Below are positions 51,283 through 59,690 of a stretch of DNA of 64,000 nt, piece by piece. A program made the translations under genes and the position numbers. The notes under the pieces were generated by a model. That model searched no databases, was not told the origin of the DNA, and worked only from the letters and a program-made list of their open reading frames with translations. The stretch comes from Ornithomonoglobus_A sp045532455 (GTDB lineage Bacteria > Bacillota > Clostridia > UBA1381): assembly GCA_045532455.1 (NCBI GenBank), contig JAZSFX010000048.1, positions 1 through 64,000 on the forward strand, given 5' to 3'. The stretch's first letter is position 1. Every line of letters begins with the position of its first letter.

Positions 51283-51357
51283 GGTGGGTATAGTTCAGCT
51301 GGTTAGAGCGTCAGATTGTGGTCCTGAATGTCGTGGGTTCGAATCCCACTACCCACC
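51283..51357 (+). tRNA. tRNA-His (anticodon GTG)
   Basis: Acceptor GTGGGTA/TACCCAC plus the extra G at -1 opposite C73, the identity element for histidine. Anticodon loop TTGTGGT gives GTG. Confidence 0.97.
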
Positions 51358-51417
51358 CTCAACAATTCCCGAATATATTTTGGGATTGTCGGGAATAATA
51401 GCCGAGAAAAACCATAT

Positions 51418-51493
51418 AGGGATATCGCCAAGTCGGTAAGGCACCAGATTTTGATTCTGGCATTCGTAGGTTCGAGTCCTGCTATCCCTGCCA
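51418..51493 (+). tRNA. tRNA-Gln (anticodon TTG)
   Basis: Acceptor AGGGATA/TATCCCT; anticodon loop TTTTGAT gives TTG, reading CAA. CCA is encoded. The 60-base spacer before it contains ATTCCCGA/TCGGGAAT, a small inverted repeat. Confidence 0.96.
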
Positions 51494-51566
51494 GGGCCAT
51501 TAGCTCAGTCGGCAGAGCACTTGACTTTTAATCAAGTTGTCCGGGGTTCGAATCTCCGATGGCTCA
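51494..51566 (+). tRNA. tRNA-Lys (anticodon TTT)
   Basis: Acceptor GGGCCAT pairs with ATGGCTC; anticodon loop CTTTTAA gives TTT. It begins directly after the CCA of tRNA-Gln. Confidence 0.96.
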
Positions 51567-51567
51567 T

Positions 51568-51597
51568 AAAAAAGCACCCAAGAGGGTGCTTTTTTTG
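51568..51597 (+). terminator. Terminator of the tRNA operon
   Basis: AAAGCACCC and GGGTGCTTT around AAGA, then a T run. Confidence 0.93.
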
Positions 51598-51623
51598 TGC
51601 AATAGAGGAGATTCGAACACCTC

Positions 51624-52505
51624 CTATAAAATTTCCATATCCGCAGGGAGTGGTATACTAAACTCCATCAGCTCCTTTGTTGCAGGGTGATAAAACTTAG
51701 CATAATACGCGTGAAGAAGATGTCCCATATATCGCTCTTTGTCTTCATTTCCGTAGAGCCAATCCCCAACAAGAGAATGCCCCATATCCGAAAAGTGAAC
51801 ACGTATCTGGTGTGTTCTGCCCGTCTCTAAATTTATATCCACCAACGAAATTTTACCGTCAGTTTTTAAAACTCTATAGTGTGTTATTGCCCTCTGACCG
51901 TCGGGTGCAACTGTTCTTTTTATAATGCTTTGGGCCTCTCTGCGTATAGGCTTATCAATAACACTGCTTTTGCTCTGGGGAATACCCTCAATAATTGCCA
52001 TATACTTTCTACTGAAATTTTTCGATTTTATCTGCTCCGACAAAACACCGTGTGCAAATCTGTTCTTGGCAATTACACACAAGCCTGACGTATCCTTGTC
52101 AATACGGTTTACCGCGTGAAAGTTATAATTCTCGCCCTTTTCCCTCAAATAGTACATAACGCCGTTTGCAAGAGTATTGTCAAAATTCTTCATACTAGGG
52201 TGTACACACAGATTTCGTGGCTTGTTAATTACAATAATATAATCATCTTCATAAACAATATCCAAATCAAGCTTTGTGCAGACAATGTTGGGTGCTGCTT
52301 CATTTTCGCTGACGTCTACGGTCAATATATCACGGGGCGAAAGTATATCGACACTTCTGCAGATTTTACCGTTTATTTTAAGTCTTCCGTTAAATTTTAA
52401 AAAAGTCATAAGCCCTGAGGATATACCAAATTCCCTTTTGCATATGGTCTCTACTGTTTTTCCGCCATCATTTTCTATGGCGGTGTATGTTAAAATTGTA
52501 CTCAT
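51624..52505 (-). CDS. rluD: 23S rRNA pseudouridine synthase, RluA/RluD family
   Basis: The 293-residue product has an N-terminal S4-like domain (SSGLMTFLKFNGRLKINGK) and the synthase domain with VNRIDKDTSGLCVIAKN holding the catalytic Asp, and INLETGRTHQIRVHFSDMGH. The start at 52505 is chosen over 52514 because the GGGAGA site abuts the latter. The exact rRNA target among RluA, C and D types cannot be told. Confidence 0.9.
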   Translation of the reverse strand: MSTILTYTAIENDGGKTVETICKREFGISSGLMTFLKFNGRLKINGKICRSVDILSPRDILTVDVSENEAAPNIVCTKLDLDIVYEDDYIIVINKPRNLCVHPSMKNFDNTLANGVMYYLREKGENYNFHAVNRIDKDTSGLCVIAKNRFAHGVLSEQIKSKNFSRKYMAIIEGIPQSKSSVIDKPIRREAQSIIKRTVAPDGQRAITHYRVLKTDGKISLVDINLETGRTHQIRVHFSDMGHSLVGDWLYGNEDKERYMGHLLHAYYAKFYHPATKELMEFSIPLPADMEIL

Positions 52506-52684
52506 AAAATTCATTCTCCCAAAATTGTATACTTAAATTGTATATCTTTTGTCTGCAAAAGTCAATAAGAAAAATTTTTATAGAAAATACTTTTTAAAAT
52601 TAACCTTAATTTAAATAGTGTACACAATATTGATGAGTCGGCATAGAACTTTCGATAAACAAAAAGAAAATATGAAAATTTAAA

Positions 52685-52720
52685 ACAAAAACCTCAGAAA
52701 CCGCTTGGTTACTGAGGTTT
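52685..52720 (-). terminator. Terminator after tRNA-Pro
   Basis: AAACCTCAG and CTGAGGTTT with inner AACC/GGTT, followed on the minus strand by TTTTTGTTTT. Confidence 0.88.
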
Positions 52721-52724
52721 AAGG

Positions 52725-52801
52725 TGGTCGGGAATACAGGATTTGAACCTGCGGCCTTACCGTCCCGAACGGTACGCGCTACCAAACTGCGCTAATTCCC
52801 G
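52725..52801 (-). tRNA. tRNA-Pro (anticodon CGG)
   Basis: Acceptor CGGGAAT pairs with ATTCCCG; anticodon loop TTCGGGA gives CGG, reading CCG; T arm GCAGGTTCAAATCCTGT; CCA is encoded. The 219 bases between it and rluD hold only its terminator and AT-rich sequence. Confidence 0.96.
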
Positions 52802-52846
52802 ATATAAAATATTCGATTTTTTTCTATCTCCCGTGTCTGTGGGATA

Positions 52847-52877
52847 ACATGTGGTCAAAACTGATTTGACCACATGT
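52847..52877. other. Perfect 13-base inverted repeat near the tRNA-Pro genes
   Basis: ACATGTGGTCAAA (52847-52859) and TTTGACCACATGT (52865-52877) around ACTGA. No good T run follows on either strand. It lies in a 443-base stretch without protein genes between tRNA-Pro and the response regulator. Confidence 0.6.
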
Positions 52878-52960
52878 ATTTAGTTTTCTTGGTCGCCATA
52901 AGTGGCGGTGTTGAACGGTTTGTTGGGGTTCGGCGTTTTGCGAATGAACCAAATATCGCA

Positions 52961-53002
52961 ATGTCCCGAACGTAGTGCGCTACCAAACTGCGCTACATCC
53001 CG
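52961..53002 (-). pseudogene. 5' half of a second tRNA-Pro gene (truncated at the anticodon loop)
   Basis: Read on the minus strand from 53002: CGGGATGTAGCGCAGTTTGG, then TAGCGCACTACGTTCGGGAC. This is the acceptor 5' strand, D arm and anticodon loop of a proline tRNA (CGG). The sequence then departs from any tRNA: the 3' anticodon stem, the T arm and the acceptor 3' strand are missing. Confidence 0.8.
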
Positions 53003-53162
53003 TAGTTATTGCTATCTTTGCAACAAGAAATATTATACTATAAAAAACATAAAAAGTCAACACTTTTTGCCAATTTTCCTTGTAGAATTGTTGTTTTACA
53101 CATATGTCAATAATGTTTTGATATATATAAATATCAGGTACAAATGTCAGAATAAAAAACAG

Positions 53163-53191
53163 TTGCAAAACGTCAACAGTTATGGTATAAT
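53163..53191 (+). promoter_or_regulatory. Promoter of the two-component system
   Basis: TTGCAA (53163-53168) and TATAAT (53186-53191), 17 bases apart. Confidence 0.75.
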
Positions 53192-53245
53192 TAAACGTGT
53201 AGGTTTTACTATATGGCAAAAATTTACAGAAAGGACGAACTCATT

Positions 53246-53932
53246 ATGCATAATTCAAAAGTGTTAATAGTTGATGATGATAAAAACATTGTCGAGCTTA
53301 TAAAACTTAACATTGAAAAAGAGGGTTTTAGCACCGTTACTGCATACAATGGCGTTGAGGCACTAAAGGCATTCAAAGAAGAAGAAATATCTATTATATT
53401 ACTTGACGTTATGATGAGTGAAATGGACGGATTGCAAACCTGTCGCGAAATACGAAAGATAAGCAATGTTCCGATTATAATGCTTACTGCAAAGGGTGAA
53501 ACCTTTGATAAGGTATTGGGACTTGAAATGGGTGCGGACGATTATATGGTTAAACCTTTTGAGGCAAAAGAGCTTATCGCGAGAGTAAAGGCTGTTCTTC
53601 GCAGAAGTGATAGCAAAGAAGAAACAAAAGACGAAGAAATACACTATCAGAATTTATCAATAAATATGTCTAACTACGAACTAAAGCTTAACGGTAAGCC
53701 TGTGGAAATTCCTGCACGTGAGCTTGAATTATTGTATTTCTTTGCATCAAATCCCGACAGAGTGTTCACTCGTGAGCAAATCTTAGAAAAGGTATGGGGC
53801 TTTGACTATTACGGAGACACACGTACAATAGACGTACATATCAAGCGATTAAGAGATAAACTTGAGGGCATTGAAGGCGATTGGGAGCTTGTAACAATCT
53901 GGCGTGTCGGCTACAAATTTAAAACAAAATGA
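53246..53932 (+). CDS. OmpR/PhoB-family response regulator
   Basis: The 228-residue product (ATG 53246 after GAAAGGA) has a receiver domain with D10-D11, phospho-acceptor D54 and K104-type lysine (MVKPFEAKEL), and a C-terminal winged-helix domain (REQILEKVWGFDYYGDTRTI, then DVHIKRLRDKLE). Its stop overlaps the kinase start by four bases. Target genes are unknown. Confidence 0.95.
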   Translation: MHNSKVLIVDDDKNIVELIKLNIEKEGFSTVTAYNGVEALKAFKEEEISIILLDVMMSEMDGLQTCREIRKISNVPIIMLTAKGETFDKVLGLEMGADDYMVKPFEAKELIARVKAVLRRSDSKEETKDEEIHYQNLSINMSNYELKLNGKPVEIPARELELLYFFASNPDRVFTREQILEKVWGFDYYGDTRTIDVHIKRLRDKLEGIEGDWELVTIWRVGYKFKTK

Positions 53933-55362
53933 AGCTAAAAGGAATCAGAAAAAGCATACTTGGACGTCTATTTGTTGCATATGTTGCCACCTTTTTGTGT
54001 GTACAGCTTGTAATGTTTGCTATGGTTGGTGCATTTGTGGGTAATTATTTTGTTAATCACAAGGTTGACGATATAATGAAAATAACACAGGACATAGAAA
54101 GATGGACCGCAGCTATGCACATAGATATTGTTGATACAAGAGCTAAGGAGGCATTTCGCAGGTCGCTTGATACGTGGAGTGATTATCTTAATGCTGATAT
54201 CATCATTATCAACAATAATTATCAGGTAACAGAAACTACAAAGCGAGGCATTACAATCCCCAAAGAATATACCACCAGAGTTTTAAGAGGAGAAACAATC
54301 ACCATAACAAGCAAGCTCAATGCACAGTATCCGCAAAAGGTTGTGTGCGTCGGAGTACCGCTAAGATATGAGGGGAACCAGATAGGTGCATTATTCATAA
54401 ATGCGTGGATGCCGCGAATTCGAAGTGAGTATACCGCGTTGATATGGGTTTTTGGATTGTTCTGTTTTATATCCGTTTTGGCATCGCTTGTGATAGTGTA
54501 TGTGCAGTCAAAAAAAATATCCCGACCAATTCTTGAAATAAATAATGCAGTACGTGATATTGCAGCTGGTAATTTTACCGAGCGCGTGAGTATAGACTCG
54601 CCTGATGAAATAGGTCAGCTTGCCTCAAGTTTTAACTTTATGGCAGAATCAATCGAGAAGTCCGAAGCGCAGAAGATGGCATTCATATCAGACGTCTCGC
54701 ACGAATTACGAACACCGATGACGAGTATTTCTGGATTTGTAGAAGGAATTCTTGACGGAACAATTCCACCCGAAAGACAGGAAAAATACTTAAAGATTGT
54801 CCTTGACGAGTCAAGGCGTTTATCAAGACTTGTAAACGATTTGTTCGAAGTATCAAAGATGGAAAACAGTGAATATAAGCTAAATATTTCTCAGTTTGAT
54901 ATTAACGAACTTATAAGAATTTGCGTTATAGGCTTAGAAAGCAAATTCTGCGATAAAAATCTTGATTTAAACATAGATTTTGCACAAGATGAGCTTATTG
55001 CAATAGGAGATAAGGACTGCATAAACCGCGTCGTTTTAAACCTCGTGGATAATGCAATCAAATTCAGCTATCCAAACACAACAATCACAATTTCAACGTG
55101 GATAGAAAAAAGAAAGATATATGTTTCCGTAGGTAATTTCGGCGGCGGAATTGACAGTAACGATTTAGGAAACATATTCAACCGTTTCTATAAGACGGAT
55201 AAATCAAGAAGTAAAGAAAAAAGCGGTGCAGGTCTTGGACTTGCTTTAGTTAAAAACATAATAACAATGCATAAACAAAATGTATGGGTTGAATGTAACG
55301 ATGCAAAAGAAGGCGCAAACGTGAAATACACAAAATTTACATTTACTCTCGAAGAAGCGTAA
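53929..55362 (+). CDS. Sensor histidine kinase
   Basis: The 477-residue product has two transmembrane helices (about 13-40 and 169-192) enclosing an extracellular sensor of about 130 residues, a HAMP domain (192-245), a HisKA domain with H258 (SDVSHELRTPMTSISGF) and a HATPase domain (NLVDNAIKFSYP; GGGIDSNDLGNIFNRFY; SGAGLGLALVKNI). It pairs with the overlapping response regulator. The signal is unknown; the domain order resembles PhoR- and ResE-type kinases. Confidence 0.95.
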   Translation: MKLKGIRKSILGRLFVAYVATFLCVQLVMFAMVGAFVGNYFVNHKVDDIMKITQDIERWTAAMHIDIVDTRAKEAFRRSLDTWSDYLNADIIIINNNYQVTETTKRGITIPKEYTTRVLRGETITITSKLNAQYPQKVVCVGVPLRYEGNQIGALFINAWMPRIRSEYTALIWVFGLFCFISVLASLVIVYVQSKKISRPILEINNAVRDIAAGNFTERVSIDSPDEIGQLASSFNFMAESIEKSEAQKMAFISDVSHELRTPMTSISGFVEGILDGTIPPERQEKYLKIVLDESRRLSRLVNDLFEVSKMENSEYKLNISQFDINELIRICVIGLESKFCDKNLDLNIDFAQDELIAIGDKDCINRVVLNLVDNAIKFSYPNTTITISTWIEKRKIYVSVGNFGGGIDSNDLGNIFNRFYKTDKSRSKEKSGAGLGLALVKNIITMHKQNVWVECNDAKEGANVKYTKFTFTLEEA

Positions 55363-55389
55363 TATTTTATTTAAGAAAGGAATAAATAA

Positions 55390-57093
55390 ATGAACAATCT
55401 ATCAATCTACAAAAAACCTTTGTATGAGGCGAGAAAAATCAAGGACCTTAAGGATATGGTGCAAAGCAGTTGTGAGTTATATGCAGACAATGCCGCATTC
55501 TTAGTAAAAAGAGACGGTGTATATAGTCCTGTAACATACAGACAGTATATGGACGATATAAATGCACTCGGCACAAAGCTTATAGATATGGGCCTAAAAA
55601 ACGAAAAAATTGCGGTAGTAGGAGAGGCATCATATAGCTGGGCACTTACATATCTTGCGATAGTATGTGGTGTAGGTGTTGTTGTTCCGCTTGATAAAGA
55701 GCTTCCTGAGGAAGAAATGAAAAACCTCATAGAGATTGCAGACCTTAAAATGATAGTGTATTCGCCAAAGGTTAAAACAATCACAGACGATATTAACGTT
55801 CAGTACAAAATACCTATGGGCGAGGAACTTGATAAGCTTGTAGAAGAGGGCAGAGAGCTTGTAAAAAATGGCGACAGAAGATTTATCGATGCCGTTATTG
55901 ACCCTGAGGAAATGGCTATTCTGTTATTCACCTCAGGCACAACAGGTATGGCAAAGGGTGTTATGCACAACCACCGTACAATATGTGTAAATCTGCAGTC
56001 TATGGTTACAATGTTCTACGTAGGACCTGGTGATGTATTCCTTTCAGTTTTACCTATACACCACACATACGAGTGTACCTGCGGCTTCCTGTGCCCGATA
56101 TACAGAGGCTCAACCATTGCGCACTGCGAGGGTTTGAAGTACGTTGTAAACAATTTAAAAGAATCAAAAGCAACAATCGTTTTGGGTGTTCCACTATTGT
56201 TTGAGAAAATGTACAATACAATAAATAAGAATATCGATAAAAACGGAATGAGAAAGAAAGTTAACTTTGCAATAAAGCTAAGTAATTTCTTAAGGTTGTT
56301 TGGTATTGATGTTTCAAGAAAGTTGTTTAAACAAATACACGATAATTTTGGCGGAAATTTAAGAGTATTCATAAGCGGTGCAGCAGGTATCGACCCCAAA
56401 ATTCCAAAGGGCTTCAGAGATTTTGGTATACAGATGATTCAGGGTTACGGTTTAACAGAGTGCGCTCCTATTGCGGCACTTAACCGTGATATATTGTATA
56501 AAGATGATGCGGCAGGACTTCCGCTTCCGGGTGTTGAGCTTAAAATAGACAACCCGAATGCCGAGGGTGTTGGCGAAGTGCTTATCAAGGGTGGAAATGT
56601 TATGATGGGTTACTATAATGCTCCCGACCTAACTGCCGAGGCAATAGTTGACGGATGGTACCATAGTGGCGACCTTGGATATATCGACGAGGACTCATTC
56701 CTGCATATCACAGGCAGAATGAAGAGTGTTATTATTACAAAGAACGGTAAAAATGTATTCCCCGAGGAACTTGAATCATATCTTGGCAGAAGCAAGTATA
56801 TAGAAGAAAGTCTTATACTTGGTAAAGAGAATGCAGATGACGTGGTAATATCAGCACAGATAATTCCTTGCTATGCAGAAATTGAAGCAGATTTAGGGAA
56901 GGATTATACCGAGGAGCAACTCATAGGCTTAATAAAGGGCGAGATTGCAAAGGTGAACGATATCGTTCAGGGATATAAGAGAATTACTAAATTCAGCATA
57001 AGAATACGTCCGTTTGAAAAAACAACAACTCAGAAAATTCAAAGATTCAAGACTGAAAACATTTCCGAAGAGGGAAATATAATAGGTAAATAA
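55390..57093 (+). CDS. Long-chain acyl-CoA synthetase (AMP-forming)
   Basis: The 567-residue product has the AMP-binding P-loop LLFTSGTTGMAKG (178-190), YGLTECAPI near 350 and DGWYHSGDLGYIDEDSFLHI near 420, then a C-terminal lid with TKNGKNVFPEELE. It would activate a fatty acid for lipid metabolism. It follows the kinase by 27 bases and may be co-transcribed. Chain-length preference cannot be told. Confidence 0.92.
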   Translation: MNNLSIYKKPLYEARKIKDLKDMVQSSCELYADNAAFLVKRDGVYSPVTYRQYMDDINALGTKLIDMGLKNEKIAVVGEASYSWALTYLAIVCGVGVVVPLDKELPEEEMKNLIEIADLKMIVYSPKVKTITDDINVQYKIPMGEELDKLVEEGRELVKNGDRRFIDAVIDPEEMAILLFTSGTTGMAKGVMHNHRTICVNLQSMVTMFYVGPGDVFLSVLPIHHTYECTCGFLCPIYRGSTIAHCEGLKYVVNNLKESKATIVLGVPLLFEKMYNTINKNIDKNGMRKKVNFAIKLSNFLRLFGIDVSRKLFKQIHDNFGGNLRVFISGAAGIDPKIPKGFRDFGIQMIQGYGLTECAPIAALNRDILYKDDAAGLPLPGVELKIDNPNAEGVGEVLIKGGNVMMGYYNAPDLTAEAIVDGWYHSGDLGYIDEDSFLHITGRMKSVIITKNGKNVFPEELESYLGRSKYIEESLILGKENADDVVISAQIIPCYAEIEADLGKDYTEEQLIGLIKGEIAKVNDIVQGYKRITKFSIRIRPFEKTTTQKIQRFKTENISEEGNIIGK

Positions 57094-57135
57094 TTAAAGA
57101 AAACTATCTCGCTTATGAGATAGTTTTCTTTAATT
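57092..57135. terminator. Bidirectional terminator overlapping the spoIIID stop
   Basis: A perfect 19-base stem (57092-57110 with 57117-57135, AATTAAAGAAAACTATCTC) with a six-base loop. On the minus strand the last codons and stop of spoIIID (57113) are inside the stem and loop. Confidence 0.88.
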
Positions 57136-57394
57136 CTCTTTGTATGCGATATTTATTTTTAGTTGCCAGACCACCGCGTATATGTCGTTCCGCTTTGTTT
57201 GTGTCGAGGATTTTTTTTGTTTCGGTGTAAAGTTGCGGATTTATCTTTAACAGTCGTTCGTGAACGTCTTTGTGTACTGTGCTTTTCGAGATATTAAAAA
57301 CCTTTGCAGTCTTTCTGACTGTTGTGTTGTGTTGGGTTATGTATTGTGCAAGCTCTATTGCCCGTTTTTCTATATAATCCTTCAAAAATTCCAC
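57113..57394 (-). CDS. spoIIID: Sporulation regulator SpoIIID
   Basis: Mother-cell transcription factor of sporulation that adjusts SigE and SigK regulons. The 93-residue product has YIEKRAIELAQYITQHNTTV, then RKTAKVFNISKSTVHKDVHE with the helix-turn-helix, and LDTNKAERHIRGGLATKNKY, the family hallmarks. Its presence points to an endospore-forming lineage. Confidence 0.95.
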   Translation of the reverse strand: MEFLKDYIEKRAIELAQYITQHNTTVRKTAKVFNISKSTVHKDVHERLLKINPQLYTETKKILDTNKAERHIRGGLATKNKYRIQRELKKTIS

Positions 57395-57462
57395 CGACCT
57401 TTCTTCTACAATATATGAATATTGCCGGTGAATTATGAAACAAAAAAAGACATTTCAAGGAA

Positions 57463-57492
57463 TTGACAAAAACCCATAACTTATGATATTAT
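57463..57492 (+). promoter_or_regulatory. Promoter of the ATP-grasp gene
   Basis: TTGACA (57463-57468) and TATTAT (57487-57492) with an 18-base spacer. Confidence 0.7.
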
Positions 57493-57530
57493 TAAATTAC
57501 TATAGAGTTTTCAGAAAGAGTGAGGAATAT

Positions 57531-58631
57531 ATGAAAAAACTTGTTGTAATTGGTGCAAATAGCTTTCAAAACCGTTTGATTTTAAAAGCGAAAGAGATGG
57601 GGTACGAAACACATGTGTTTGCTTGGGAATGTGGAGATATAGGTGAAAAAACAGCAGATTTCTTTTATCCTATCAGTATAGTTGAGAAGGATAAAATACT
57701 TGAAATTTGTAAAAAAATTAATCCTGATGGAGTGTGTTCAATAGCATCTGACTTAGCAAGTATAACGGTAAATTATGTAGCTGATAAGCTTGGACTTTCT
57801 TGTAATCCGCCCACTATTATTAACCGCTGTACAAATAAATATGATATGCGCGAATGTTTTATGAAAGCCGGATTGCCTACACCTCGGTTCATAAAAACGG
57901 ACAAAATTTGCAACGAGATAAAAACTATGAACTTCCCGCTTATAGTTAAACCAACAGACAGGTCGGGAAGCCGAAGTATAACTAAGGTTTACACCTTAAA
58001 TGAAATGGAAAATGCAATTTCGGCAGCAGTGAAGGATTCTTTTGAGGGTATGGCAATTGTGGAGGAATACATCAGTGGAGATGAATATAGTTGCGAGTGC
58101 ATTACATATAACGGAGAGCATACATATTTAACAATTACTAAGAAATTCACTACAGGAGAACCTAATTTTATAGAAACAGGACATATCCAACCAGCAGGGT
58201 TATCGAAAGAGCTGGAAGAACAGATTAAAAGGTGCATTTTTGATGCATTAGATGCACTTGGTGTAAAAAACAGTGCCAGTCATTCTGAATTCAAAGTAGA
58301 CGAAAATGGAGAAATAAGAATTATAGAAATAGGTGCGCGAATGGGTGGAGACTGTATAGGCTCTGATCTGGTTTGGTTGTCAACAGGATACGATTATGTG
58401 AAAATGGTAATAGACGTAGCCTGTGGGAATAAACCTGAAATAGTTGCGAAGGGCAAAAGACGCAAAGCTGAAATCAGATTCATTTTCAACGAAAAGGATA
58501 TTGATATGTTAGAAAAGATTAGGAAAGAAACACCCGAAAAAATATATTTTGTGAGCGATATAGTCAAGGAGAATAAGGTGAGCGATAGCTCTACCAGATG
58601 GGGATATTACATACTTACTGATAAAATATAA
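57531..58631 (+). CDS. ATP-grasp ligase of unknown substrate
   Basis: The 366-residue product (ATG 57531 after GTGAGGA) has an N-terminal Rossmann-like part (LVVIGANSFQNRLILKAKEM), then ATP-grasp motifs: IVKPTDRSGSRSITKVY near 140, EEYISGDEYSCECITYNG near 180 and IIEIGARMGGDCIGSDL near 265 with the metal ligands. It resembles ATP-grasp enzymes that join amino or carboxylic acids (carbamoyl-phosphate-synthase-like, BacD-like). Its own promoter and terminator set it apart; it may act with the convergent glycan cluster. Confidence 0.85.
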   Translation: MKKLVVIGANSFQNRLILKAKEMGYETHVFAWECGDIGEKTADFFYPISIVEKDKILEICKKINPDGVCSIASDLASITVNYVADKLGLSCNPPTIINRCTNKYDMRECFMKAGLPTPRFIKTDKICNEIKTMNFPLIVKPTDRSGSRSITKVYTLNEMENAISAAVKDSFEGMAIVEEYISGDEYSCECITYNGEHTYLTITKKFTTGEPNFIETGHIQPAGLSKELEEQIKRCIFDALDALGVKNSASHSEFKVDENGEIRIIEIGARMGGDCIGSDLVWLSTGYDYVKMVIDVACGNKPEIVAKGKRRKAEIRFIFNEKDIDMLEKIRKETPEKIYFVSDIVKENKVSDSSTRWGYYILTDKI

Positions 58632-58664
58632 AAAAGACCGACATCAAATGATGTCGGTTTTTCC
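58632..58664. terminator. Bidirectional terminator between ATP-grasp genes
   Basis: ACCGACATCA (58637-58646) pairs with TGATGTCGGT (58649-58658); A and T runs on both sides serve both converging genes. Confidence 0.9.
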
Positions 58665-59690
58665 TTATATTTGACTCAATATTTCTTCGAATTCAGCTTT
58701 TTTGCCAATTTTATCACACATTTGTTGTCCTACAAACTGTCCAAGTGAATTACCTTCAACTATGACCCAATTACCTTCCTTTGTATAAGCCATATCCCAA
58801 CCAACATACCTGTTTTTGTGATATCTTAAAGCTGCCGTTTCCGCAAGTTTCAATGCCTGTTCAAATTCAGGAAGTTTTTTTCCTTTAAATGAAATATGCG
58901 TGTCAGGGTGCTCCCTATATACTTTTGTGAGTTCGTCTATGCCGTCGGATGTAATAGTTCCATCCATCCCTACAGAACATAAAATTCCACCGGCGCCTCC
59001 ATTATCTACAAAGCTGTTTCCTCTTCCCGTCTTGAAGAAAGGTGAGTAATGAATGACCTTATAGTCATCAGGAGAATTTCCTGTCAATATTGTTACAATT
59101 CTTATAGTATTAACTGATTGAGGGTGAAATATTGCCAATTCATTTCCTTGTTCAATCGGCTCTTCCATCACAAATGGAACTTTGTTTTTCAAGTTTTCCC
59201 ACAGTTCGTCTTTGTTTTTTTCAGCTGTATTATATAATTTTACTCCTTTACCGCAACAGTTGGACTCATCTTTGTATACAAAAGCGGAATGATTTATCAA
59301 AAAACTGTCATAATCGTCTTTTGTATTCACCGTTACTATGTCGCGTCCATAAAGGTCTGAGAAAAGTTGATAGGTTTTTCCTTTGCATGTATAAACCTTA
59401 CACCCTTTTATTGTATTTAGTTTTTTGAAATATTTCCATCTTTTACATTCGGTTACAAAAGACGCTGGATCATTATTTCTTACATCAAACCAGTAAAATT
59501 CCTCATATGACAAACCGTATTTTAACAGATATTTCAGCATTAATTTTTTATCTTCTTGAGTTGATATAGCACGAAAGCGTTTCAAATAAGTATTTCTTCT
59601 ATGTTTCAACAAATAGAGAGCCTTTCTTAAGGGTTGTATAGGAAAAAGCTTTAACCATAAGAAATAATTAATTTCACTTTTTAAACTCAT
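58665..59690 (-). CDS. Sugar-transfer-associated ATP-grasp protein (copy A)
   Basis: The 341-residue product matches the ATP-grasp family associated with sugar transfer: FVYKDESNCCGKGVKLYN near 136, FVMEEPIEQGNELAIFHPQS near 172, RIVTILTG, and GWDMAYTKEGNWVIVEGNS near 295 with the metal-binding Glu and Asn. Proteins of this family occur in polysaccharide loci; they are thought to attach an amino or carboxylic acid to a sugar. It overlaps the flippase gene by 17 bases. Confidence 0.85.
   Translation of the reverse strand: MSLKSEINYFLWLKLFPIQPLRKALYLLKHRRNTYLKRFRAISTQEDKKLMLKYLLKYGLSYEEFYWFDVRNNDPASFVTECKRWKYFKKLNTIKGCKVYTCKGKTYQLFSDLYGRDIVTVNTKDDYDSFLINHSAFVYKDESNCCGKGVKLYNTAEKNKDELWENLKNKVPFVMEEPIEQGNELAIFHPQSVNTIRIVTILTGNSPDDYKVIHYSPFFKTGRGNSFVDNGGAGGILCSVGMDGTITSDGIDELTKVYREHPDTHISFKGKKLPEFEQALKLAETAALRYHKNRYVGWDMAYTKEGNWVIVEGNSLGQFVGQQMCDKIGKKAEFEEILSQI

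Noticed and set aside
51605..51625. Minus-strand GGAGG-TGTTCGAATC-TCCTC, like a tRNA T arm
   Set aside because: No acceptor, D or anticodon parts are near and the sequence overlaps the rluD stop codon; it could be a chance hairpin or a very old remnant.
52902..53267. Plus-strand frame of 121 codons before the response regulator
   Set aside because: It runs through the tRNA-Pro fragment and the promoter of the two-component system and shows no protein features.
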